64,000 bases of DNA from Streptomyces sp. TLI_105 (GTDB lineage: Bacteria > Actinomycetota > Actinomycetes > Streptomycetales > Streptomycetaceae): contig NZ_FNSM01000001.1 in the NCBI RefSeq assembly GCF_900105415.1, forward strand, positions 3,696,501 to 3,760,500, given 5' to 3'. Positions within the stretch are counted from its first letter, which is position 1. Each line of letters starts with the position of its first letter. Positions 50,982-58,109 of this stretch are shown here, one piece after another. A program made the translations under genes and the position numbers. The notes beneath the pieces were generated by a model, which saw only the letters and a program-made list of their open reading frames with translations, did not search any database and was not told where the DNA came from.

Positions 50982-51058
50982 GGTCGCCTCGCGTACGGGA
51001 CGGGCCGGCGGTCCTCGCGTACGGGACGGGCGGTCGCCTCGCGTACGGGAGGAGCCCG
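50982..51058. repeat. Three imperfect ~25-base tandem repeats
   Basis: The core cctcgcgtacggga recurs at 50987, 51013 and 51037 directly after the response-regulator stop. A match to tcgcgtacgagg also occurs inside the end of that gene, so the array may have grown from coding sequence. Confidence 0.75.
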
Positions 51059-51080
51059 GGGCCGTGACACCATCGGTCCC

Positions 51081-51581
51081 GTGCTCGACATCGGCTACTC
51101 CCTCTCGCGTCGCTTCCCCGACCCGCCGCAGACCGACTACCGCCACGCGGACGTCCACGCCCTGCGTCACGACCTGTTCTGCGGGGACGTGTACCTCGCC
51201 GACACGGAGACCGACCGCGAGGTGTCCACGGCCTGGGGGTGGGTGCCGGTGCTCGACTTCGCGTGGGCGCTGTGCGACATCGTCGAGCAGCTCGACCAGG
51301 ACCCGCGCGGCAGCCGCGCCGCACAGCCGCAGTACGCGGAACTCGACTTCACCGAGTCCACGGACCGGATGCTCTTCGAGCGCCGCTTCGGGTGGGTGGA
51401 CGTCGAGGCCGACTGGATGCCGGGCGACGAGCCGCCGGTCACCTTCAACCACGCGGAGCTGCGGCGCGAGGCGCGGGACTTTCTGCACGACCTGATCGCG
51501 GACCTCACGGACATGCACGAGGGCCTGGCGGACAACCCCGCCATCTGGACCCTCCAGTCCCGCTTCCCGCGGGTGCCGTAG
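51081..51581 (+). CDS. Conserved hypothetical protein
   Basis: A 166-residue acidic soluble protein from GTG 51081. Notable segments are FCGDVYLADTE, WGWVPVLDFAWALCDIVEQL, LDFTESTDRMLFERRFGWVDVEADW and LRREARDFLHDLIADLTDMHEGL. It is rich in Trp, Asp and Glu and has no signal peptide or membrane segment. The domain is not recognised with confidence; it looks like an immunity-type or house-keeping protein of Actinobacteria. It is preceded by the 25-base repeats and followed by the palindrome array. Confidence 0.7.
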   Translation: MLDIGYSLSRRFPDPPQTDYRHADVHALRHDLFCGDVYLADTETDREVSTAWGWVPVLDFAWALCDIVEQLDQDPRGSRAAQPQYAELDFTESTDRMLFERRFGWVDVEADWMPGDEPPVTFNHAELRREARDFLHDLIADLTDMHEGLADNPAIWTLQSRFPRVP

Positions 51582-51599
51582 CCCGCCGTGCGGGCCCCC

Positions 51600-51722
51600 G
51601 TGTGGGCATGCGTTCCGCTGGGGCGGAACGACTGCCCACAACGAGGCCCGGCGGGGCGACGCCCCAGCGGAACGGCCGCCCACAACGGGCGGCACCGCCC
51701 CGGCGGGGGGGCCGCCCACAAC
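51600..51722. repeat. Second locus of the interspersed GC-rich palindrome family
   Basis: A full palindrome at 51601-51640 (arms TGTGGGCA, CGTTCCGC, GCGGAACG, TGCCCACA) is followed by two right-half copies ending gccgcccacaac at about 51686 and 51722. The core CGTTCCGCTGGGGCGG is identical to units at 11.9 kb, 40 kb away. Confidence 0.85.
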
Positions 51723-51737
51723 GGGGGTGGCCAGGGC

Positions 51738-52418
51738 TCACCCCTCCACCCGCACCCCCAACCGCGCCGCCAGCACCGGCGCCAGGTCCAGGAGTTGCGC
51801 CGCGGAGATCACCGCGCCCGACAGGGACTCCACGCCCCGCGCGATCCCAAGGCGCTGCACCCCGCGCAGGTCCACGTCCGTGAGACGCGCCCCCGTGAAG
51901 TCCACGCCCGTGAGCACGCAGTCCACGAACTCGACCCGCTCCAGGACCGCGCCCCCGAAGTCCGGCTCGCTCAGCACGCATCCCTCGAAGACGACGTCCT
52001 TCAGCTTCGCCGCCCGCAGGTTGAGGTAGTCGCTCTTGCCGCCCCGGACGACGACCCTCTCCAGGACCGCCCCGTGCAGCTGCGCCCCGCCGAGCCGTGC
52101 CTCCACGAGTTCCACGTCCCGCAGCTGCGCCCCGGCGAGTTCGGTGCCCACTCCCCGTACCCCCGTCAGCACGGAGTCGAGGAACCGCGCCCCCGTCAGC
52201 CGCGTGCCGTCGAGCCCGCACTCGCGCAGCGCGCAGTCCAGGAAGCGGGCCCCTTCGCCCGACTGGCCCGTCAGGTCGAGCCCGGCCAGTTCGAGGCTGT
52301 CGTAGTCCCCGTCCGGTTCGAGCCCGCCCCCGTACGCCTCCAGGGGCGGCAGCCGGACCTCCGGCCGTCGCGCCCCCGCCACCTTCTTCCGCCGGTTCCG
52401 ATCCGTACTCGTCGCCAT
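51738..52418 (-). CDS. Pentapeptide-repeat protein
   Basis: A 226-residue protein. Residues 45-185 contain successive A(D/N)LxG-like pentapeptides (LAGLDLTG, GTRLTGARFLDSVLTG, GAQLRDVELVEARLGGAQLHGAVL, VDFTGARLTDVDLRG), which fold as a right-handed quadrilateral beta-helix. A basic N-terminus precedes them and a helical tail follows. Some members mimic DNA and protect gyrase, others have no known role. It has its own promoter region divergent from the flavoprotein gene. Confidence 0.9.
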   Translation of the reverse strand: MATSTDRNRRKKVAGARRPEVRLPPLEAYGGGLEPDGDYDSLELAGLDLTGQSGEGARFLDCALRECGLDGTRLTGARFLDSVLTGVRGVGTELAGAQLRDVELVEARLGGAQLHGAVLERVVVRGGKSDYLNLRAAKLKDVVFEGCVLSEPDFGGAVLERVEFVDCVLTGVDFTGARLTDVDLRGVQRLGIARGVESLSGAVISAAQLLDLAPVLAARLGVRVEG

Positions 52419-52515
52419 GAACCCATCGTGACGTACGCCACTGACAGCGCCCCGATGTCACATCCGCGGCCCCTCCCGCCGTCCCCCGTGTGAGACCGAC
52501 ACCAGGGAGACGGAC

Positions 52516-53688
52516 ATGCGGAAGCTCACGATCATCGGCGGCGGCTTCGCCGGACTGACCGCCGCCATCACGGCCGCCGAGGCCGGCACCAAGGTGACCG
52601 TCCACGAGGCGCACCGGACGCTCGGCGGCCGGGCGCGCACCGCCGACGGCCCGTACCGGACCAACGAGGGCCCGCACGCGCTCTACAACGGCGGCCCCCA
52701 CTGGACCTGGCTCAAGCAGCGGGGCCTCCTCGGCGCCCTCGCCTCGCTGCCGCCCGCCGAGGCCGTCCGGTTCCGCGTCCACCGTGACGGGGCCCTGCGC
52801 CGCACCCCGCCGCTCGGCCTGTTGCGCCAGGCCCGCCGTACGGCCGAACAGGCCCCCGCCGACCTCGACTTCCGCACCTGGGTCACGGGGCTCGCGGGCG
52901 AGCGCACCGCGCGCGTGGCCGCCGCGTACAGCGCGGTCGCGCTCTTCCACCACGACCCCGGCTCGCTCTCCGCCCGCTTCGTGCAGGAGCGGCTGCACCG
53001 GTCCACCTGCCTGCCGCCGGAGGCCCACTACCTCCGAGGCGGCTGGGGGCAGCTCATCGAGCGGATGGCCGCGCGCGCGTGGGACCTGGGGGTGCGGATC
53101 GAGACCTCGTCCCGCGTCGACGCCTTGCCGCTCGGCGACGGGCCTGTGATCGTCGCGACCGCCCTGCCCGCCGCCGCCCGGCTCCTCGGCGACCCGTCGC
53201 TGACCTGGGAGAGCGGCCGCACGGTCCTGTTCGACCTGGCGCTGCGCACCCGCAAGGGCGACCCGTTCGTGATCTCCGACCTGGACGCGCCCGGCTGGAT
53301 CGAGCGGTACACGGCACAGGACCCCTCGCTGGCCCCGGCCGGGCAGCAGCTGATCCAAGCGCAGTTGCCGATCGGCCCCGACGCGTCGAAGGCCGACGGT
53401 GTCGCCCACGCCGAGCGGCTCCTCGACCTCGGCTTCCCCGGCTGGCGGGAGCGGACGGTGTGGCGGCGGGAGTCCGTCTCCCAGGGCCGTACGGGCGCGG
53501 TGGACCGTCCGGGCACGACCTGGCGCGACCGGCCGGCCGTCGACCGGGGCGACGGGGTGTACCTGGTGGGCGACCAGGTCGCGGCGCCGGGCGTGCTGTC
53601 GGAGGTGTCGTTCACGAGCGCGGTCGAGGCGGTGTCGCTGGCCCTGCGCGCACAGCACCTGGACCGTCTTGACCTCAAGCGCGCTTGA
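52516..53688 (+). CDS. FAD-dependent oxidoreductase, phytoene-desaturase/amine-oxidase-like
   Basis: A 390-residue flavoprotein. RKLTIIGGGFAGLTAAITAAEAG is the nucleotide-binding fold with E-A-HRTLGGRARTA following, as in the amine-oxidase/phytoene desaturase superfamily; GVYLVGDQVAAPGVLSEVSFTSAVEAV is the C-terminal FAD motif. The substrate is unknown. GGGAGAC precedes the ATG. The last codons overlap the SoxR-type operator of the next gene. Confidence 0.85.
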   Translation: MRKLTIIGGGFAGLTAAITAAEAGTKVTVHEAHRTLGGRARTADGPYRTNEGPHALYNGGPHWTWLKQRGLLGALASLPPAEAVRFRVHRDGALRRTPPLGLLRQARRTAEQAPADLDFRTWVTGLAGERTARVAAAYSAVALFHHDPGSLSARFVQERLHRSTCLPPEAHYLRGGWGQLIERMAARAWDLGVRIETSSRVDALPLGDGPVIVATALPAAARLLGDPSLTWESGRTVLFDLALRTRKGDPFVISDLDAPGWIERYTAQDPSLAPAGQQLIQAQLPIGPDASKADGVAHAERLLDLGFPGWRERTVWRRESVSQGRTGAVDRPGTTWRDRPAVDRGDGVYLVGDQVAAPGVLSEVSFTSAVEAVSLALRAQHLDRLDLKRA

Positions 53689-53699
53689 GGTCGGAGGCT
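53669..53699 (+). promoter_or_regulatory. SoxR-type promoter/operator
   Basis: ACCTCAAGCGCGCTTGAGGT (53672-53691) is a perfect dyad matching the SoxR box CCTCAAG-N4-CTTGAGG. It lies between -35 TTGACC (53669-53674) and -10-like GAGGCT (53694-53699) with a 19-base spacer, the long spacer that MerR-family activators correct. It overlaps the stop codon of the upstream flavoprotein gene. Confidence 0.9.
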
Positions 53700-53746
53700 T
53701 GCCGCGTAACGACAGCCACCCGCCCGTACGACGACAGGGGAACGTC

Positions 53747-54751
53747 ATGCACGCCATCCGCCTCCACGCCTTCGGCCCCGCCGAGAACCTCACCTACGAG
53801 GAGACGCCCGACCCCGTGCCGGGCCCCGGCCAGGTCCGCGTCCGGGTCGCGGCGGCTGGCGTGCACCTCCTCGACACCGCCCTGCGCGAGGGCGCCACGG
53901 GCCCCTTCCCCGCTCCCGCCGAGCTCCCCACGATCCCCGGCCGCGAGGTCGCCGGCACCGTCGACGCCCTCGGCGAGGGCACCGACCCCGCCTGGCTCGG
54001 CCGGCGGGTCGTCGCCCACCTCGGCATGAACCCCGGCGGCTACGCCGAACTCGCCGTCACCGACGCCGCCCGCCTGCACGCCCTGCCCGACCACCTCGGC
54101 GAGGCGGAGGCCGTCGCCATGATCGGCACCGGCCGCACGACCCTGGGCATCCTGGGGTTCACCGACCTCGGCCCCGACTCGGTCGCGATCGTCCCGGCCG
54201 CCGCCGGCGGCATCGGCACCCTGCTCGTCCAGTACGCCAAGAACGCCGGCGCCACCGTCGTCGGCCTCGCCGGCGGCCCCGCGAAGGTCGCCCTCGTCGA
54301 GGCGAACGGCGCCGACCTGGCCGTCGACTACAAGCGGCCCGACTGGCCGGAGAAGGTCCGCGCGTACCTGGCCTCCGTGCACCGCGCCGCGACCGTCGTC
54401 TTCGACTCGGTCGGCGGCGACACCGGCCGCGCCGCCGTCGACCTGCTCGGCAAGGGCGGACAGCACCTGGTCTTCGGCTGGTCCGGAGCCGGACTCCACG
54501 ACGGCGAACCGCTCGCCTTCACCGAGGAGGAGCTCACCGCCCGCGGGATCACCTCGGAGTCCGTCCTCGGCCCCGTCATGATCCAGAAGGCGGGCGGCGA
54601 CATCCGTACGCTCGAACTCGCCGCCCTCGACGCCGCGGCCGCCGGCACGCTGCGCCCGGCGGTCCACCGCTTCCCCCTCGCGCGGGCGGCGGAGGCCCAC
54701 CGCGCCCTGGAGAACCGGGGCACGACGGGCAAGGTGGTCCTCATCCCCTGA
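53747..54751 (+). CDS. NADPH:quinone oxidoreductase-like protein, SoxR target (EcaD type)
   Basis: A 334-residue medium-chain reductase without the structural zinc Cys cluster. GPGQVRVRVAAAGVHLLDTALREG, IPGREVAGTVDALG and the Rossmann motif VPAAAGGIGTLLVQYAKNAGATVVGLA identify the quinone-reductase branch. An SoxR box sits 55 bases before the ATG. In S. coelicolor SoxR responds to redox-active compounds such as actinorhodin and induces an oxidoreductase of this type (SCO4266, ecaD), which this gene probably matches. It may reduce or detoxify quinones. Confidence 0.9.
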   Translation: MHAIRLHAFGPAENLTYEETPDPVPGPGQVRVRVAAAGVHLLDTALREGATGPFPAPAELPTIPGREVAGTVDALGEGTDPAWLGRRVVAHLGMNPGGYAELAVTDAARLHALPDHLGEAEAVAMIGTGRTTLGILGFTDLGPDSVAIVPAAAGGIGTLLVQYAKNAGATVVGLAGGPAKVALVEANGADLAVDYKRPDWPEKVRAYLASVHRAATVVFDSVGGDTGRAAVDLLGKGGQHLVFGWSGAGLHDGEPLAFTEEELTARGITSESVLGPVMIQKAGGDIRTLELAALDAAAAGTLRPAVHRFPLARAAEAHRALENRGTTGKVVLIP

Positions 54752-54822
54752 GGACCCTGAGAACCCCGAGGACCCGGCGGACCCTGAGGACCCGAGGACC
54801 CCGAGGACCCTCGGGGCCCCGA
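54752..54822. repeat. Low-complexity GGACCC(T/C)GA repeats
   Basis: The 70 bases between the convergent quinone-reductase and 109-residue genes are made of about eight degenerate copies of gaggaccc with period 8-9, ending in a small gaccctcggggcc dyad. Confidence 0.7.
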
Positions 54823-54825
54823 CGA

Positions 54826-55155
54826 TCAGACCCCCAGCACGTCCCAGGAGTGCGCCTTGAACTCCTTCGTGAAGTCGGGGTGGTCCTCCCACATCCGGGC
54901 GATGGAGCGCAGCACGTCCCAGTTGTGCTCCAGGGCCTGGTCGACGACCTGCCGCAGCTCCGGCGCCGTCTCCCGCTTCTCCACGAGCCCGTTCACCGCC
55001 GCCGCGGCCTGCACGGTGTAGCGCAGGGCCCGCAGCGCCCGCGACGTGTCGTCCATGCCGAACCCGTGGTCGCTGCCGTTGGCGGGGTCGAAGAGGGGCG
55101 TCAGCCGGGCCTCGATGAAGCCGGTGATCCGCTGGAACCGCTGCTCAATGTCCAT
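54826..55155 (-). CDS. Conserved hypothetical protein
   Basis: A 109-residue, mostly helical, soluble protein ([67 protein letters not shown]). No signal or membrane segment is seen and no domain is recognised. It starts nine bases after the stop of the GNAT gene on the same strand, so the two are probably cotranscribed. Confidence 0.72.
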   Translation of the reverse strand: MDIEQRFQRITGFIEARLTPLFDPANGSDHGFGMDDTSRALRALRYTVQAAAAVNGLVEKRETAPELRQVVDQALEHNWDVLRSIARMWEDHPDFTKEFKAHSWDVLGV

Positions 55156-55164
55156 GCCCCTTTC

Positions 55165-55644
55165 CTACACCGTCGCTCCACCCAGCTCCGCCAGGGCCCC
55201 GTCCGTCAGCCGGTAGACCGTCCACTCGTCCTGCGGACGGGCGCCCAGGGACTCGTAGAAGTCGATCGAGGGCCGGTTCCAGTTCAGTACGGACCACTCC
55301 AGGCGCTCGTAGCCGCGCTCGACGCAGATGCGGGCCAGTTCGCGCAGCAGGGCCTTGCCGTGGCCGCCGCCCCGGGCCTCCGGGCGGACGTACAGGTCCT
55401 CCAGGTAGATGCCGTGGACTCCGCGCCAGGTCGAGAAGTTGAGGAACCAGAGCGCGAAGCCCACCGCCTCGCCCGTCTCCGTCTCGGCGATGTGCGCGAA
55501 GGCGGCGGGACGCTCGCCGAACAGGGCCTCGTGGAGCTGCTCGGGGGTCGTACGGACCTCGTCGAGGGCCTTCTCGTACGCGGCGAGGTCGCGGATCAGG
55601 GCGTGGACGACGGGCACGTCGGCAGGCGTGGCTGTACGGATCAT
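55165..55644 (-). CDS. GNAT family N-acetyltransferase (diamine acetyltransferase-like)
   Basis: A 159-residue acetyltransferase. [63 protein letters not shown] (acetyl-CoA loop RGGGHG) and [19 protein letters not shown] closely follow the spermidine/thialysine N-acetyltransferase pattern. The substrate is probably a polyamine or other small amine. The flanking phosphotransferase and hypothetical genes are on the same strand, with 19- and 9-base gaps. Confidence 0.9.
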   Translation of the reverse strand: MIRTATPADVPVVHALIRDLAAYEKALDEVRTTPEQLHEALFGERPAAFAHIAETETGEAVGFALWFLNFSTWRGVHGIYLEDLYVRPEARGGGHGKALLRELARICVERGYERLEWSVLNWNRPSIDFYESLGARPQDEWTVYRLTDGALAELGGATV

Positions 55645-55663
55645 GCCCCCAGCCTGCCCCGTG

Positions 55664-56548
55664 TCAGGCCCTCCTGGCCAGCAGGATCCGCGCGGCGGCC
55701 ACCTGCTCGCGGGCGAGCACGGGCTCCCCGTCCTCGACGTCCCAGAGCCCGTTCTGAAGCACCCGGCCCAGCGTCCAGGCGACTGCGCGCCGCCGGTCCC
55801 CGACGACCTCGGCGAGCAGGTCGAACCCCCACAGGAAGCCGTCGGGATCGAAACGGTCCATCAGCGCGGGAAGCAGCTCGAAGCCCGGGTCCCCGGCAAG
55901 GGGCTTGGGGTCGATCGCCAGCCAGGGTTCCCGCTCGCCCGCCAGGACGTTCCCGAAGTGCAGGTCCCAGTGGAGCAGCCGGTCCCCCGGCTCGCCCGCC
56001 ACCTCCCGTACGGCCGCGGCGCAGTCCCGCAGCAAGGCGGCGTCGTCCGCGCCGAGCCGCGCGGCGGCCGCAGGCACCTCGGCGAGCATCCCGGCGGCGA
56101 TGTCGCCGAGCGTCCGGAGTCCTTCCGGCGCGGGGACGGCGACGAGCCGGGCGAGAAGGCCGGCGAGGATCCCGAGGGCCTCGCGGGTGTCCGTGACCGT
56201 GGACAACGGCCGGTCCTCGTCGAGCCGTTCGAGGAGCATGGTGCCGGTCGCGGCGTCGTGATCGAGCAACCGCACCACGCCGTCCCCGTCCCAGACGCGC
56301 AGCCCGAGGGGCTCCCCCTCCGTCTCGTCGTCGAGGAGCTGCATCTTCAGAGCGGCGCGCGCACCGTCGGCGACCCGCTCCACGGGCAGCACGAGCGAGG
56401 CCATCCCGTGCATCGAGGGCCCGGTGATCCGCAGCCCCCACCGCCCGAGAAACTCCTCGGCCCGCTCGGGCAGCCCGTCGACGAACGCCCGTCCGGCCTC
56501 GCCGTTGTACTTCGCCTGGGACTGGGCCAATTCCTCCGGTACGTGCAT
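55664..56548 (-). CDS. Aminoglycoside phosphotransferase-type kinase
   Basis: A 294-residue kinase. LLHWDLHFGNVLAGEREPWLAIDPKPLAGDPGFELLP contains the catalytic HxDxxxxN and the metal Asp of the APH fold, in the version seen in streptomycin 6-kinases and hydroxyurea phosphotransferases. The N-terminal lobe has VLPVERVADGARAALKMQL with the ATP Lys. ATG 56548 follows TACGCT by eight bases. Antibiotic phosphorylation is possible, but many Streptomyces homologues have unknown substrates. Confidence 0.85.
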   Translation of the reverse strand: MHVPEELAQSQAKYNGEAGRAFVDGLPERAEEFLGRWGLRITGPSMHGMASLVLPVERVADGARAALKMQLLDDETEGEPLGLRVWDGDGVVRLLDHDAATGTMLLERLDEDRPLSTVTDTREALGILAGLLARLVAVPAPEGLRTLGDIAAGMLAEVPAAAARLGADDAALLRDCAAAVREVAGEPGDRLLHWDLHFGNVLAGEREPWLAIDPKPLAGDPGFELLPALMDRFDPDGFLWGFDLLAEVVGDRRRAVAWTLGRVLQNGLWDVEDGEPVLAREQVAAARILLARRA

Positions 56549-56660
56549 CACGCGGCGAGCGTAGTGACCGGCTCGCGCCCGGCGCCTCCGGTTTTTCCCC
56601 GTATCCACAGACCCCTGGCCAGGGGTAATCTCCGGCCACGCATCCGGAAGAGGGATAGAG

Positions 56661-58061
56661 ATGAGCACGGTCAACGGCACCGTCAACGGCGGAATATCGT
56701 TCTGGTACGCGCAGGAGGGCGCCCCCGCTCCCCGCGAACCGCTCCCCGGCGACACCGGCGCCGACGTCTGCATCGTCGGCGGCGGATACACGGGACTGTG
56801 GACCGCCTACTACCTCAAGAAGGCCGTTCCCTTCCTCAACATCACCGTCCTCGAAGCCAGGTTCTGCGGCTACGGCGCCTCCGGCCGCAACGGCGGCTGG
56901 CTCTACAACGGCATCGCCGGCCGCGACCGCTACGCCGGGCTCCACGGCCACGAGGCCGCCGTCCGCCTCCAGCAGGCCATGAACGCCACCGTCACCGAGG
57001 TCCTGGACGTCTGCGACGCCGAGAAGATCGACGCCGACCAGCACCGCGGCGGCGTCCTGGAGGTGGCCCTCTCCCCCGCCCAGCTCGCCCGCCTCAAGGC
57101 CTTCCACGCCGCCGAGCTCGCCTTCGGCGAGACCGACCGCGAGCTCTACGGCGCCCGCGAGACCGCCGAACGCGTCCGCGTCGCCGGAGCCGTCGGCTCC
57201 TCCTGGACCCCGCACGGCGCCCGCCTCCACCCGGTCAAGCTCGTCCAGGGCCTCGCCGCGGCCGTCGAGGCGCTCGGCGTCACGATCCACGAGTCGACCC
57301 CCGTCACCGAGATCAAGCCGAAGCACGCGATCACCCCGTACGGCACCGTCCGCGCCCCGTACGTCCTGCGCTGCACCGAGGGCTTCACCGCCTCCCTCGC
57401 CGGCCAGCGCCGCACCTGGCTCCCCATGAACTCCTCGATGATCGCCACCGAGCCCCTCACCGACGCCCAGTGGGAGTCCATCGGCTGGGGCGGCCGCGAG
57501 ACCCTCGGCGACATGGCCCACGCCTACATGTACGCCCAGCGCACCGCCGACGGCCGCATCGCGCTCGGCGGCCGGGGCGTCCCGTACCGCTTCGGCTCGA
57601 AGACCGACAACGACGGCCGTACCCAGCCGGAGACCATCGACGCCCTCCGCGAGATCCTGATCCGCTTCTTCCCGCAGCTCGCCGGCGTACGGATCGACCA
57701 CGCCTGGTCCGGCGTCCTCGGCGTCCCCCGCGACTGGTGCGCCACCGTCACCCTCGACCGCTCCACCGGCCTCGGCTGGGCCGGCGGCTACGTCGGCTCC
57801 GGCGTCGCCACCGCCAACCTCGCGGCCCGCACCCTCCGCGACCTGATCCAGCAGGACTCGGGCCAGTCGGGCCCCACCGACCTCACGGCCCTCCCCTGGG
57901 TCGACCACAAGGTCCGCAAGTGGGAGCCGGAACCCCTGCGCTGGCTCGGCGTCCAGACCATGTACGCCGCCTTCCGGGGCGCCGACCGCCGCGAGGCCGC
58001 CGGCCACACGGCGGAGACGGACCGCGTGGCGATCCTGGCGAACCGCCTGAGCGGCCGCTGA
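56661..58061 (+). CDS. FAD-dependent amine/amino-acid oxidase (DadA/PuuB-like)
   Basis: A 466-residue flavoenzyme of the DAO family. DVCIVGGGYTGLWTAYYLKK is the FAD fold, EARFCGYGASGRNGGWLYN the second FAD-contact typical of gamma-glutamylputrescine oxidases, and GWAGGYVGSGVATANLAARTLRDL the C-terminal motif. It probably oxidises a secondary amine or amino acid with release of peroxide. GGAAGAGGG precedes the ATG. It has its own divergent promoter opposite the phosphotransferase gene; the nearby diamine acetyltransferase-like gene hints at polyamine turnover. Confidence 0.9.
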   Translation: MSTVNGTVNGGISFWYAQEGAPAPREPLPGDTGADVCIVGGGYTGLWTAYYLKKAVPFLNITVLEARFCGYGASGRNGGWLYNGIAGRDRYAGLHGHEAAVRLQQAMNATVTEVLDVCDAEKIDADQHRGGVLEVALSPAQLARLKAFHAAELAFGETDRELYGARETAERVRVAGAVGSSWTPHGARLHPVKLVQGLAAAVEALGVTIHESTPVTEIKPKHAITPYGTVRAPYVLRCTEGFTASLAGQRRTWLPMNSSMIATEPLTDAQWESIGWGGRETLGDMAHAYMYAQRTADGRIALGGRGVPYRFGSKTDNDGRTQPETIDALREILIRFFPQLAGVRIDHAWSGVLGVPRDWCATVTLDRSTGLGWAGGYVGSGVATANLAARTLRDLIQQDSGQSGPTDLTALPWVDHKVRKWEPEPLRWLGVQTMYAAFRGADRREAAGHTAETDRVAILANRLSGR

Positions 58062-58109
58062 GAGACGCGTCGGGGGGAGGGCGCGCACCGCGCCCTCCCC
58101 CCGACGGGG

